The position numbers and the translations under genes are program-made. The notes beneath the pieces are model-generated. The model searched no databases. It was not told the DNA's origin and saw only the letters and a program-made list of their open reading frames with translations. 64,000 nucleotides of DNA from UBA5216 sp043743335 (GTDB taxonomy: Bacteria > Pseudomonadota > Gammaproteobacteria > Burkholderiales > SG8-41), in the NCBI GenBank assembly GCA_043743335.1, contig JAYTWR010000149.1:1-64000 (forward strand). Reading direction: 5' to 3'. Below, piece by piece: positions 8,072 through 15,515 of this stretch (the first letter of the stretch is position 1; each line of letters begins with the position of its first letter).

Positions 8072-9274
8072 ATGTTAGACGCGTACATTTATGAAGGCAA
8101 GCGCACTCCCTTTGGCCGTCATGCCGGCGTTCTGGCGAAGGTTCGCCCGGACGATATGCTGGGTGCCGTGATCAAGGCAGTCGTCGCCAAATCGGCGTTC
8201 AAGCCGGAGCAAATCGAAGACGTGATCGTCGGTTGCGCCAATCAGGGCGGCGAAGACAGCCGTTGTGTCGCGCGTCACGCGCTGCTGATGGCCGACCTGC
8301 CCATCGAAACCCCCGGCACGGTGATTCAACGCAATTGCGCCAGCGGTTTGGGCGCGTTGGTGCATGCCGCGCACTCGCTGACGGCAGGGGAGGGCGATGT
8401 GTTTGTGGTGGGCGGGGTGGAAAGCATGAGCCGCTCGCCTATCGTCATGAGCCGTGCAGAAAGCCCGTTTGACCGCGGCATCAAGTTTTACGACAGCACC
8501 ATCGGCCCGCGCTTTTCGAACCCGGCGCTGGTCAAGCGTTTCGGCGACGACCAAATGCCGCAAACCTCGGATAATCTGGCGCGCGAATACGGCATTACGC
8601 GGGAGCAGGCTGATACCTTCGCCGCTTGGTCGCAGCAAAAATACCAGGTTGCCAAAGGCGAGGGCTTTTTCAACGGCGAAATCGAGCCGGTTGAACTGCC
8701 GCCCAGCCGCAAAGGCCCGGTGCCGGCGGTGGCCGAAGACGAGCATCCGCGTCCCGGCACGGATTTCGCCACGCTGGCCAAAATGAAGGTGCTCTACAAA
8801 GACGGCGTGACGACGGCGGGCAATGCCTCGGGCGTGAACGACGGTGCGGTGTGCCTGATGGTCGGCAACAAAAAGGTGGGTGAAAAAGCCGGTGCTAAGC
8901 CACTGGTGCGCATTATCGCCAGCGCCTCCGCCGGTGCGCCGCCGCATATCATGGGCATCGGCCCAGTGGCGGCATCCAAGAAAGCCCTAGCCCGAGTTGG
9001 ACTGTCCATAAACGATATGGACATTATCGAAATCAATGAAGCATTTGCCGCTCAAGTGCTGTCTTGCCTGAAAGGCTTGGGCGTGGCTGCGGACGATAAA
9101 CGCGTCAACCCGAACGGCGGCGCGATTGCGCTGGGGCATCCGCTGGGCGCGTCAGGTGCGCGTATCGCTTTGACGGCAGCTAGACAGTTGCAACGCACCG
9201 GTGGACGCTACGCCTTGGTCAGCCTGTGCATCGGCGGCGGGCAGGGCACGGCCGTGATCTTGGAACGTGTATAA
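8072..9274 (+). CDS. acetyl-CoA acetyltransferase (thiolase)
   Basis: A thiolase of 400 residues, the normal length. Nucleophile C89 is in NCASGLGALVHA, H356 in GHPLGASGAR and second catalytic C386 in LCIGGGQG. It cleaves 3-oxoacyl-CoA or acetoacetyl-CoA with CoA. The start is set by AAAAGGA upstream of ATG 8072. It lies 53 bp behind the hydroxyacyl-CoA dehydrogenase with a boundary motif between them. The stop codon TAA is the first triplet of another motif copy, and a terminator follows. Confidence 0.92.
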   Translation: MLDAYIYEGKRTPFGRHAGVLAKVRPDDMLGAVIKAVVAKSAFKPEQIEDVIVGCANQGGEDSRCVARHALLMADLPIETPGTVIQRNCASGLGALVHAAHSLTAGEGDVFVVGGVESMSRSPIVMSRAESPFDRGIKFYDSTIGPRFSNPALVKRFGDDQMPQTSDNLAREYGITREQADTFAAWSQQKYQVAKGEGFFNGEIEPVELPPSRKGPVPAVAEDEHPRPGTDFATLAKMKVLYKDGVTTAGNASGVNDGAVCLMVGNKKVGEKAGAKPLVRIIASASAGAPPHIMGIGPVAASKKALARVGLSINDMDIIEINEAFAAQVLSCLKGLGVAADDKRVNPNGGAIALGHPLGASGARIALTAARQLQRTGGRYALVSLCIGGGQGTAVILERV

Positions 9275-9287
9275 CTATTTGATTTAA
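9272..9287 (+). repeat. boundary motif copy 6
   Basis: TAACTATTTGATTTAA; its first three bases are the thiolase stop codon. AT-rich extension follows. Confidence 0.85.
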
Positions 9288-9298
9288 TAGAGTTATTT

Positions 9299-9331
9299 AA
9301 AGGCCGGTCGCATCGCTGCACCGGCCTTTTT
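9299..9331 (+). terminator. rho-independent terminator after thiolase
   Basis: A 10-bp stem (AAAGGCCGGT / ACCGGCCTTT) with an 11-base loop, running into a T tract. Confidence 0.85.
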
Positions 9332-9365
9332 GTTTGTCTAAATCACGCCAAATTCGAGAATAATC

Positions 9366-10562
9366 ATGACCGACTTTACCAAAGTAACGCTCATAGGTGG
9401 ACAGTTTAAATGGGACGATCCCTTTCTGATTGATGACCTGCTGACCGACGAAGAGCGCGCCATTCGTGACACCGCGCGTGCGTATGCCCAAGAGAAACTG
9501 CTGCCGCGCATTCGCGATTGGAACCGCACGGAGTCGTTTGACAAAATCGTCATGCGTGAAATGGGGGAACTGGGCTTTCTGGGCGCGCCGCTGGAAGGCT
9601 ACGGCTGTGCGGGTATCGGCTATGTCGCGTATGGCTTGGTGATGCGCGAATTGGAGCGCGTAGACACTGCCTTCCGTTCGGCGTGTAGTGTCCAAACGGG
9701 CTTGGCGATGACGCCGATTTACGCCTATGGCAGCGAGGAACACCGACAGAAATACCTACCCAAAATGGCCACCGGCGAGCTACTGGGGTGCTTCGGGCTG
9801 ACCGAGCCGGATCATGGCTCCGACGCTGGCGGCATGAAATCCCGCGCCAAAAAGGTGCCCGGTGGATGGTCACTGAGCGGCACCAAGCTGTGGATCACGC
9901 ACGCGCCCATCGCCGATATTCTGGTGGTGTGGGCCAAAGACGAGGAGGGCGCTGTCAGGGGCTTTATTCTGGAGCGCGGTATGAAGGGACTGTCTACCCG
10001 CAAGATTGAGGGCAAATTCTCGGTGCGCGCTTCACAAACCGGCGAAGTCGTTATGGATCAGGTGTTTGTGCCGGACGAGAACCTGTTGCCCGGTGTCAGC
10101 GGCTTGAAAGGGCCATTTGGTTGCCTCAATAATGCCCGGTTTTCGATTTGCTGGGGGGCGATAGGGGCAGCAGAAACCTGCTGGCACACCGCCCGTCAAT
10201 ACACTATGGATCGTAAGCAGTTCGGCAAGCCGCTTGCAGCTAACCAATTGATTCAAAAGAAATTAGCGGATATGCAGACCGAAATCAGCATCGGGCTCTT
10301 GTCGGTGCTGCACCTGTCGCGGCTGCGGGAGCAGGGCAAGGCCACCCCTGAAATGGTGTCGCTGGTCAAGCGCAATGCCACCGGCAAGGCGCTGGACATT
10401 GCCCGCATGGCGCGCGACATGCTGGGCGGCAATGGCATTTCCGACGAGTATCCGGTCATCCGTCACATGATGAACATGGAAACCCTCAATACGCTGGAAG
10501 GCACGCACGATGTGCATGCGCTGGTGTTGGGGCGTGCCCAGACGGGGATTTCCGCTTTTTAA
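9366..10562 (+). CDS. gcdH: glutaryl-CoA dehydrogenase
   Basis: An FAD acyl-CoA dehydrogenase of 398 residues whose blocks match glutaryl-CoA dehydrogenase along the whole length: FKWDDPFLIDDLLTDEERAIRDTARAYAQEKL, IYAYGSEEHRQKYLP, GCFGLTEPDHGSD, LDRKQFG-like MDRKQFGKPLAANQL, and GNGISDEY. The catalytic base is E378 in NTLEGTHD, and the C-terminus is GRAQTGISAF. The enzyme oxidises and decarboxylates glutaryl-CoA to crotonyl-CoA in lysine, tryptophan and aromatic acid breakdown. Together with the two upstream genes it covers most steps from glutaryl-CoA to acetyl-CoA; the enoyl-CoA hydratase must lie elsewhere. Confidence 0.9.
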   Translation: MTDFTKVTLIGGQFKWDDPFLIDDLLTDEERAIRDTARAYAQEKLLPRIRDWNRTESFDKIVMREMGELGFLGAPLEGYGCAGIGYVAYGLVMRELERVDTAFRSACSVQTGLAMTPIYAYGSEEHRQKYLPKMATGELLGCFGLTEPDHGSDAGGMKSRAKKVPGGWSLSGTKLWITHAPIADILVVWAKDEEGAVRGFILERGMKGLSTRKIEGKFSVRASQTGEVVMDQVFVPDENLLPGVSGLKGPFGCLNNARFSICWGAIGAAETCWHTARQYTMDRKQFGKPLAANQLIQKKLADMQTEISIGLLSVLHLSRLREQGKATPEMVSLVKRNATGKALDIARMARDMLGGNGISDEYPVIRHMMNMETLNTLEGTHDVHALVLGRAQTGISAF

Positions 10563-10579
10563 ATACAACGGCATTGACA

Positions 10580-10609
10580 TTTACACCGTTGGAGGGCTAC
10601 GCTTATACT
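10580..10609 (+). promoter_or_regulatory. putative sigma-70 promoter of the MerR-cyclase gene
   Basis: TTTACA (10580-10585) and TATACT (10604-10609) are 18 bases apart. The -10 hexamer is embedded in the palindrome at 10602-10616. Confidence 0.5.
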
Positions 10610-10623
10610 GTATAAGTACTTAT
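10602..10623. promoter_or_regulatory. nested palindromic operator
   Basis: A perfect 7-1-7 palindrome (CTTATAC T GTATAAG, 10602-10616) overlaps the perfect 12-bp palindrome ATAAGTACTTAT (10612-10623). A related half, ACAGTATAAG, recurs at 10671-10680 just before the start codon. Because the downstream gene encodes an N-terminal MerR-type HTH, autoregulation is the obvious inference. Confidence 0.55.
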
Positions 10624-10685
10624 GACTTCCCCTGATTGTTTTTTTTACGCTTCTGGATTAGACTGATTACACAGTATAAGAGGCA

Positions 10686-12251
10686 ATGGACTTAAACACA
10701 GACGTAGGCGATGCCTATTTAACCAGCAAGGATATTCTCGACAAGACGGGGATATCACGCGCGACGTTAAATAATTACATTGCTCGTGGACTGCTGCCTA
10801 AGCCCATAGTTGCCCGCCCGAAGATCAGTGGCAAAGGACCGCGCCAAATCGGTTACTTCGCTCCTGCAACGTTGGACTGCGTAGAGCAAATTCTGGCTTG
10901 GAAACAAGGGGGCGTCAGTATGGAAGAAATCGGCTTACGGTTAGCAGCAAACAATCCCGCCCCGGCAAGAGGGCAACGCGACGCGAGGCCGCAAACGGCG
11001 GACGCGATGGGTCCCGCAGCAACAACGGACGGTCCGCCAGTAAAAGATAAAGCCGCAGGGCTGACGCTCACCATCGACAAGCTGCCGCACATGGCTTACA
11101 TGGTGAATCACAAGTTCGAAGTGCTGTGGCTGAACGACGAAGCCCGCAACGGCTTGCCGGGTCTGTCCAACTCGCTACCGGCCAGCACCGAAGGCCGCAG
11201 CATATTCCGCCTACTCATGGCGCAAAGCAGCGATTTGACACCCAGCGAAACGGCAATGCTGCGCGTGAATCTTGCGCTGGCCAAAGAGCGTATGCGGCTG
11301 GAAGGCATCGCCACGCCTCTGCGCGGCATGTCGGTTTCCCGGCTGAAAACACTGGAGCAGATGTACAGCGAGGTCGAGGCTCTGCCCACCAACGTGGTGA
11401 ACGAGCTCCCGCTGCGCCTGACTACGGGTGAGGGCAGGTCGCTGGACCATACCGCCTACGCGACCTACTTCCGGGAAGGCATTTTGATTGTCATTGCACG
11501 TTGCGACAGCAACCCGGATGAGTTGATGCGGCTATTGGGCCGCCGCGATATGGTGATCCGTAGCCTGTTGAAGCATCGCTTGCCGGTGTTGACCGAGTTA
11601 GCCGTGCTGATGTGCGATCTGCAGGATTCTTCAAAAATCTGCTCCGAACTGCCGCCGGACGAGTATTTTGAACTGGTGAACAAAATCTGGTCCACGGCCG
11701 GTGACATTTTCCGCAAATATTACGGCACCTACGGCAAGCATGTGGGCGACGGTTTGGTGTATTACTTTTTCCCGCAGCCCGATTCCAACTATGTCATGAA
11801 TTCAGCCGTCTGCGCGCAGGAGATAAAAACGGCTATCGCGCGCCTGTCCAAAGAGTGGCAGTTGCGCAAAAATTGGGGCAACGAGATTTGCCTCAATATC
11901 GGACTGGACGAAGGGCAGGAATGGTTGGGCACTTTCCATACAGCGACCAGCGTGGAGTTCGTGGTGCTGGGCGAAACCATCACCCGCACCACGCATTTGT
12001 CTGATATGGCACGCATGGGGCAAATCTGGGTCACCAAAAAATTCATGAGTAAGCTCTCAATCGCCGAGCGTGACCGAATTGAATTTGGTGTCGATCGCAT
12101 TGCCTCCAATGGCCAGCGCGGGTTCGTGCAGTCCAGTTATTCGCGAGTCGACAATGTGGTTTATGTGGGCACCGGGCGCTATGCCAAGCTACAGGACATC
12201 GCGGGGCTTGCAGTGACTGAAATTCGTCATGTAAAGTCGGCACAGCCGTGA
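10686..12251 (+). CDS. MerR-type HTH / class III nucleotidyl cyclase fusion
   Basis: A 521-residue fusion. Residues ~10-85 form a MerR-like winged helix (LTSKDILDKTGISRATLNNYIARGLLP...GYFAPATLDCVEQI). Residues ~130-270 resemble a PAS-like sensor (HMAYMVNHKFEVLWLNDEA). Residues ~300-500 are a class III adenylate/guanylate cyclase domain. Metal-binding D311 (MCDLQDSS) and D355 (KHVGDG) and the base-selecting K351 are present. However, the VNxAxRL block reads ITRTTHL, so the transition-state Asn and Arg are Thr433 and His437. Activity is therefore uncertain. The protein may couple DNA binding to nucleotide sensing or synthesis. A palindromic operator sits in its promoter. Confidence 0.8.
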   Translation: MDLNTDVGDAYLTSKDILDKTGISRATLNNYIARGLLPKPIVARPKISGKGPRQIGYFAPATLDCVEQILAWKQGGVSMEEIGLRLAANNPAPARGQRDARPQTADAMGPAATTDGPPVKDKAAGLTLTIDKLPHMAYMVNHKFEVLWLNDEARNGLPGLSNSLPASTEGRSIFRLLMAQSSDLTPSETAMLRVNLALAKERMRLEGIATPLRGMSVSRLKTLEQMYSEVEALPTNVVNELPLRLTTGEGRSLDHTAYATYFREGILIVIARCDSNPDELMRLLGRRDMVIRSLLKHRLPVLTELAVLMCDLQDSSKICSELPPDEYFELVNKIWSTAGDIFRKYYGTYGKHVGDGLVYYFFPQPDSNYVMNSAVCAQEIKTAIARLSKEWQLRKNWGNEICLNIGLDEGQEWLGTFHTATSVEFVVLGETITRTTHLSDMARMGQIWVTKKFMSKLSIAERDRIEFGVDRIASNGQRGFVQSSYSRVDNVVYVGTGRYAKLQDIAGLAVTEIRHVKSAQP

Positions 12252-12393
12252 TCTACCTAGGGTGCCATCCCCCTCAGGCCCCAAGCTGAGGGCTGTGAGG
12301 GCTGTATAGCCGCCCGCTTTCGTCGCCCCCCACCCTTGACCCCGGCCTTTGCGCCGTGGTTTGTGTTGCCGGAGTCTGATTCTGTCATTTACT

Positions 12394-12843
12394 GTGCCCC
12401 AAGCCGAAGTCACGCTGCCCATCAAGCCTTCCCGCAGGCTCGCGCACTACCTGACGCTAATGGCCGTCGTGCCGGTAGTGCCGGCGCTGAGCTACTTGCC
12501 GGTGGAATGGAGCTTGGCGTTGGCGTTGGTGGTGGCTGGATGCCTCGTACACGTGCTGCGATTGCACGCTTGGCGAACGCATCCGCGTGCCATCGTTGCA
12601 CTGTGGTGTGGGCACGGCAGCCTTGCTTGCGATACTCGCGCGGGCGCGTGGCGAGACGTGAGTGCAGCACCGGGCGGATTTGTCGCAGCGTGGCTGACGG
12701 TGATAAAGCTTCAGTCCCCAGACGGCAGCGTTCGGGCGAGCTATCTGGTGCTGGTGCCAGGCTGTATGGCGGCTGACCATTATCGGCGACTGCGGGTGCA
12801 TTTGCGGTGGGCGCGGGCGAGTGTGGCACGTGGCCACTTATAA
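12394..12843 (+). CDS. YgfX-like small membrane protein
   Basis: About 149 residues from GTG 12394 (the frame is open from TTG 12349). Two closely spaced hydrophobic segments (LTLMAVVPVVPALSYLP and LALALVVAGCLVHVL) are followed by a soluble part ending DHYRRLRVHLRW. This resembles the YgfX/CptA family, in which two membrane spans precede a small beta domain with a RRLRVxLRW tail. The similarity is in pattern only, and no SdhE partner is adjacent. The stop codon is the first triplet of a boundary motif. The start is uncertain. A hairpin (CCCTCAG / CTGAGGG, 12273-12293) lies between the cyclase gene and this one. Confidence 0.5.
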   Translation: MPQAEVTLPIKPSRRLAHYLTLMAVVPVVPALSYLPVEWSLALALVVAGCLVHVLRLHAWRTHPRAIVALWCGHGSLACDTRAGAWRDVSAAPGGFVAAWLTVIKLQSPDGSVRASYLVLVPGCMAADHYRRLRVHLRWARASVARGHL

Positions 12844-12856
12844 GTATTTGATTTGG
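12841..12856 (+). repeat. boundary motif copy 7
   Basis: TAAGTATTTGATTTGG; its first triplet is the stop codon of the YgfX-like gene. Confidence 0.75.
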
Positions 12857-12889
12857 CAGTGAAATAATCTATATAACGATGAATTAAAT

Positions 12890-12917
12890 ACTTTACATAA
12901 TATACATTATACGAAGT
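12890..12917 (-). other. dif: dif-like XerC/XerD recombination site
   Basis: Two 11-bp arms, ACTTTACATAA and TTATACGAAGT, flank the hexamer TATACA. Read on the minus strand this gives a XerC-like arm ACTTCGTATAA, the hexamer TGTATA and a XerD-like arm TTATGTAAAGT. Compared from memory with E. coli dif, 22 of 28 positions agree, including a run of 16 across the centre. It lies in an AT-rich gap between convergent genes, and KOPS-like octamers on either side mostly point towards it. It should be the site of chromosome dimer resolution in the terminus. Confidence 0.8.
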
Positions 12918-12968
12918 ATTGGAGTTACTTATAAAGAGGGATGCTGCCGAATTCTGTTACGCGCTAAC

Positions 12969-14177
12969 CTACACGCTAACGACTGCCCGCGACTCCCGCC
13001 ACGCCAACAACGCTGGCACCGGCATGGCTTTGGCAAACAAATAGCCTTGCGCCAGATCGCATTTGAGGCGGCGCAGTCGCTGGAATTGCGCCTCCGTCTC
13101 CACACCTTCCGCCACCACTTTCATGTGCAGCTCATGGCCGATTTCAATGGTCTTGCGGACGATCACTTCAGCGATGTGATCGTGCTCCATCGCGCTGGTG
13201 AATTCTTTGTCGATTTTGATTTCGTTGGCTGGGATGCGCTTCAACTGATGCATCATCGAAAACCCGGTGCCAAAGTCATCAATTGACAAATTGACGCCGC
13301 GCAGTCTGAGTCGCGCCAAGATATCCAGCGCTTGAGCCACTTTTTGAATCATGCCGGATTCGGTCACTTCCACCACAATCCGGTCCGGCGCAACGCTGGC
13401 TGCCCGCGCGCTCATCAGCAGCCGGTCCGGCAGCTTCAGGTCGCATAAAGAAAATGCCGAAACGTTAATCGACAGTGTCGGCGTCCATTCGTGCGCACGA
13501 AAAACCTTCGCGTCTTCGAGCACTTGCTCTACCACCACCCATGTCAACTCATCAATCAGCCCGCAGGATTCTGCCAGTGGAATAAACGCGTCCGGAAAAA
13601 TCAAGCCGTGTTGCGGATGCGCCCACCGCAGCAGGGCTTCAACCCCCACTGGCTCGCCGGACGCCACGTCGATTTGCGGCTGGTAATAGGCGATCAGTTG
13701 CTTTGCGGCCAGTGCTTGACGCAAGGCTTCTGCGGTCAATGTTGGCACCGCATTCGACACGCTTGCACCTGCGGGTGCCAGCGCGACAATCTCATCCGCC
13801 TGTCGCAAAAACGCTTCAAGATCGCTGCGCACCAGCGGCTTGCTCAGCCGGCCCAGCACGCGCAAGCGCAACTCACGCGCCATTTCCTCGGCCACTTGCA
13901 GCGTGCGGCGCTCTGCCCCACTAAACAGCAGTATCCCCGCGCGGCACTGCTGCTCAGATAGAAAGCGCAGCACTTCGATGCCGTCGACACCCGACATCAT
14001 CAAGTCAACCATAATGACCGCCACATCGTCCGCCAGTAATGCTTTAAATGCGGTAAAGGTGCGCGCATGCTCGCAGGCAAAGCCCATCGGGGTCGCGATA
14101 GCCGAGATAATCAGCCCAAAAAAATGACTGTCATCATCGATGGTCAGCAGACGTCTCATGACTTGCTGGGGATCCAC
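12969..14177 (-). CDS. REC-EAL cyclic-di-GMP phosphodiesterase
   Basis: A 402-residue response regulator. The N-terminal receiver domain has the acidic cluster DDD (~14-16) and the phosphoacceptor D58 in IMVDLMMS. The C-terminal EAL domain keeps the catalytic set: EALLRW, NVSAFS, EVTESG, DDFGTG, EIKIDK and AEGVET. It should hydrolyse cyclic di-GMP under control of phosphorylation. No histidine kinase gene is adjacent, so the partner is elsewhere. It converges on the YgfX-like gene across the dif-like site. Confidence 0.9.
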   Translation of the reverse strand: MDPQQVMRRLLTIDDDSHFFGLIISAIATPMGFACEHARTFTAFKALLADDVAVIMVDLMMSGVDGIEVLRFLSEQQCRAGILLFSGAERRTLQVAEEMARELRLRVLGRLSKPLVRSDLEAFLRQADEIVALAPAGASVSNAVPTLTAEALRQALAAKQLIAYYQPQIDVASGEPVGVEALLRWAHPQHGLIFPDAFIPLAESCGLIDELTWVVVEQVLEDAKVFRAHEWTPTLSINVSAFSLCDLKLPDRLLMSARAASVAPDRIVVEVTESGMIQKVAQALDILARLRLRGVNLSIDDFGTGFSMMHQLKRIPANEIKIDKEFTSAMEHDHIAEVIVRKTIEIGHELHMKVVAEGVETEAQFQRLRRLKCDLAQGYLFAKAMPVPALLAWRESRAVVSV

Positions 14178-14483
14178 TCTGGGCTGCTAACCGTCATTTT
14201 GGCTAGCGAAAATATAGCAATGGCTTACAAAATTTTCAAACACCAGTATACAGAGTCCCACTTCCGATTTTGATATCCTACTGTAACAGATTTGTATCTT
14301 TCAGTAGCACTGAATTTCCGCTGAGACGCGCAAGCGCCGTGATTTATGCCGAAGCGTGTGATGTGCTCACGCAAGGCAATATCGCGATGTCAGCGCCACG
14401 ACCGATGCGGTCGCTTCGTCACCGGCATCTTATGACGAATCTGAATAGTCAATAAAAACAATAAGTTAGTGAAAGTACCGTCA
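14178..14483. other. non-coding stretch upstream of the REC-EAL gene
   Basis: I see no credible gene here. It should hold the promoter of the minus-strand REC-EAL gene. An inverted pair CTACTG / CAGTAG flanks 14279-14308. A degenerate boundary motif is near the right end. Confidence 0.5.
14453..14468 (-). repeat. boundary motif copy 8 (degenerate)
   Basis: TAAAAACAATAAGTTA on the plus strand, two changes from TAAAATCAATTAGTTA. It lies 3' of a Bug remnant. Confidence 0.6.
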
Positions 14484-14696
14484 AGCATCAGTCAATTTTC
14501 GCGCCGGCGATTTCGACAATCTCTGCGAACTTTTTAATTTCCACACCCAAAAATTCGCGCAACTGCTCTGCCGTGGACCACTCCGGCGGCGCGCCCATTT
14601 TCAGCAGCGTGTCTGCGACCTGTGGGCTTGATAGTCCGCGGCTAGCGCGTGTAACGGCAGCACGACCAAGGCCACACGCATGACGCTGCGCATCAT
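14484..14696 (-). pseudogene. Bug receptor remnant (signal peptide plus C-terminus)
   Basis: On the minus strand a Bug-like signal peptide (MMRSVMRVALVVLPLHALAADYQ) starts at 14696 and soon meets a stop. In another frame the last ~45 residues of a Bug receptor follow (PQVADTLLKMGAPPEWSTAEQLREFLGVEIKKFAEIVEIAGAKID). The ~230 residues of binding domain between them are gone, so a large internal deletion with a frame change destroyed the gene. Confidence 0.7.
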
Positions 14697-14819
14697 GGGC
14701 TCTTGATCGTTGCAATCGAGCCACGTTTGGTAGAATTCGCCGAACGTCGCTTCATCCAGCGCTTTCACATCGACGCCGCTGATTTCCGCGCCTATCGGCC
14801 CCATGCGACGAATTTCCAT
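14697..14819 (-). pseudogene. TauD/TfdA-like N-terminal fragment
   Basis: From ATG at 14817-14819, with AGGAG upstream on the minus strand, ~36 residues resemble the start of a TauD-type dioxygenase (MGPIGAEISGVDVKALDEATFGEFYQTWLDCN). The frame then runs directly into the signal peptide of the Bug remnant. No iron ligand is present. The order TauD-start then Bug on one strand is the likely ancestral gene pair, collapsed by deletion. Confidence 0.55.
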
Positions 14820-14960
14820 GATCCGAACTCCTGCGTGATTGGTGTGCTGGCGGCAGTTTAGCCGCTTCGTGTACGGATGTAATCCGCCATCGGGAGCAGC
14901 GCAAATTTGATACGCTACAGGCTCTTTGCCCATTCTCGTTCCAAACGCCGGAAGGATGTC

Positions 14961-15185
14961 ATGCACTGCTTGAGCGTACTTAGCATACTCAGCCTGATTT
15001 GCGTTGCAACCACCGTCGCCATCTCGTCAGCAAGCGCACAGCCCTACCCCGCCAAACCCTTGCGCTTCATCCTGCCGTTCCCACCCGGCGGCGCTACTGA
15101 TGCCGTAGGCCGCACCATCGCTGAACGCTTCTCATCCGCGATGTCGGCATACGCGGCGACTGACCCACGCGCATGGACGCTCTGA
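14961..15185 (+). pseudogene. Bug receptor, N-terminal remnant
   Basis: ATG 14961 opens a signal peptide (MHCLSVLSILSLICVATTVAISSASA) followed by the Bug hallmark QPYPAKPLRFILPFPPGGATDAVGRTIAERF. After ~60 residues the homology ends and the frame terminates, giving 74 residues instead of ~320. With its neighbours it forms a graveyard of transporter-receptor pieces beside the terminus. Confidence 0.7.
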
Positions 15186-15382
15186 CCGCGTTCGGTCTCG
15201 TTGCGCTAAGTGCAATGATGTTCTGCTACGCACTCGAAGACAAAAGCCGCTGGTATACGCTGGGATTCGCCCTCGCCTGCGGTTTGGCATCGGTCTACGG
15301 ATTCCTGCAAGGGGCGTGGCCGTTCGGTGTGGTCGAGGCGATTTGGCTGCTGGTCGCCTTGCGCAAGTGGGCGCGGCGGTGA
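15173..15382 (+). CDS. small membrane protein of unknown function
   Basis: A 69-residue protein from ATG 15173 with two or three hydrophobic helices (LTAFGLVALSAMMFCYAL, WYTLGFALACGLASVYGFLQ, FGVVEAIWLLVALRKW) and charged connectors. The balanced TM pattern and the conserved look of YGFLQGAWPFGVVEAIW suggest a real gene. I do not recognise a family with a known function. It begins inside the tail of the Bug remnant. Confidence 0.55.
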   Translation: MDALTAFGLVALSAMMFCYALEDKSRWYTLGFALACGLASVYGFLQGAWPFGVVEAIWLLVALRKWARR

Positions 15383-15471
15383 TGCAATGGCTATCCGTGA
15401 ATCGGCCTTACCGTGCTGAGGCTACAATACTGCGGGTGCTGGCGCTCGCGGTAATGAATTAAAAATATGTT

Positions 15472-15487
15472 TAAAATCAATTACTTA
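15472..15487 (-). repeat. boundary motif copy 9
   Basis: Reverse copy (TAAAATCAATTACTTA on plus), upstream of the acyl-CoA dehydrogenase gene at 15516. Confidence 0.87.
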
Positions 15488-15515
15488 TGATAAACCCACA
15501 CTTCACCAGGCGACC

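Noticed and set aside
10241..10256. Boundary-motif-like string inside gcdH
   Set aside because: TAACCAATTGATTCAA encodes the conserved GcdH residues ANQLIQKK, so it is explained by coding constraint.
12887..12920. 34-bp sequence resembling loxP (16-base identical run)
   Set aside because: The similarity comes from shared tyrosine-recombinase site architecture. The 11-6-11 layout and TGTATA centre fit dif much better, and there is no Cre or phage context.
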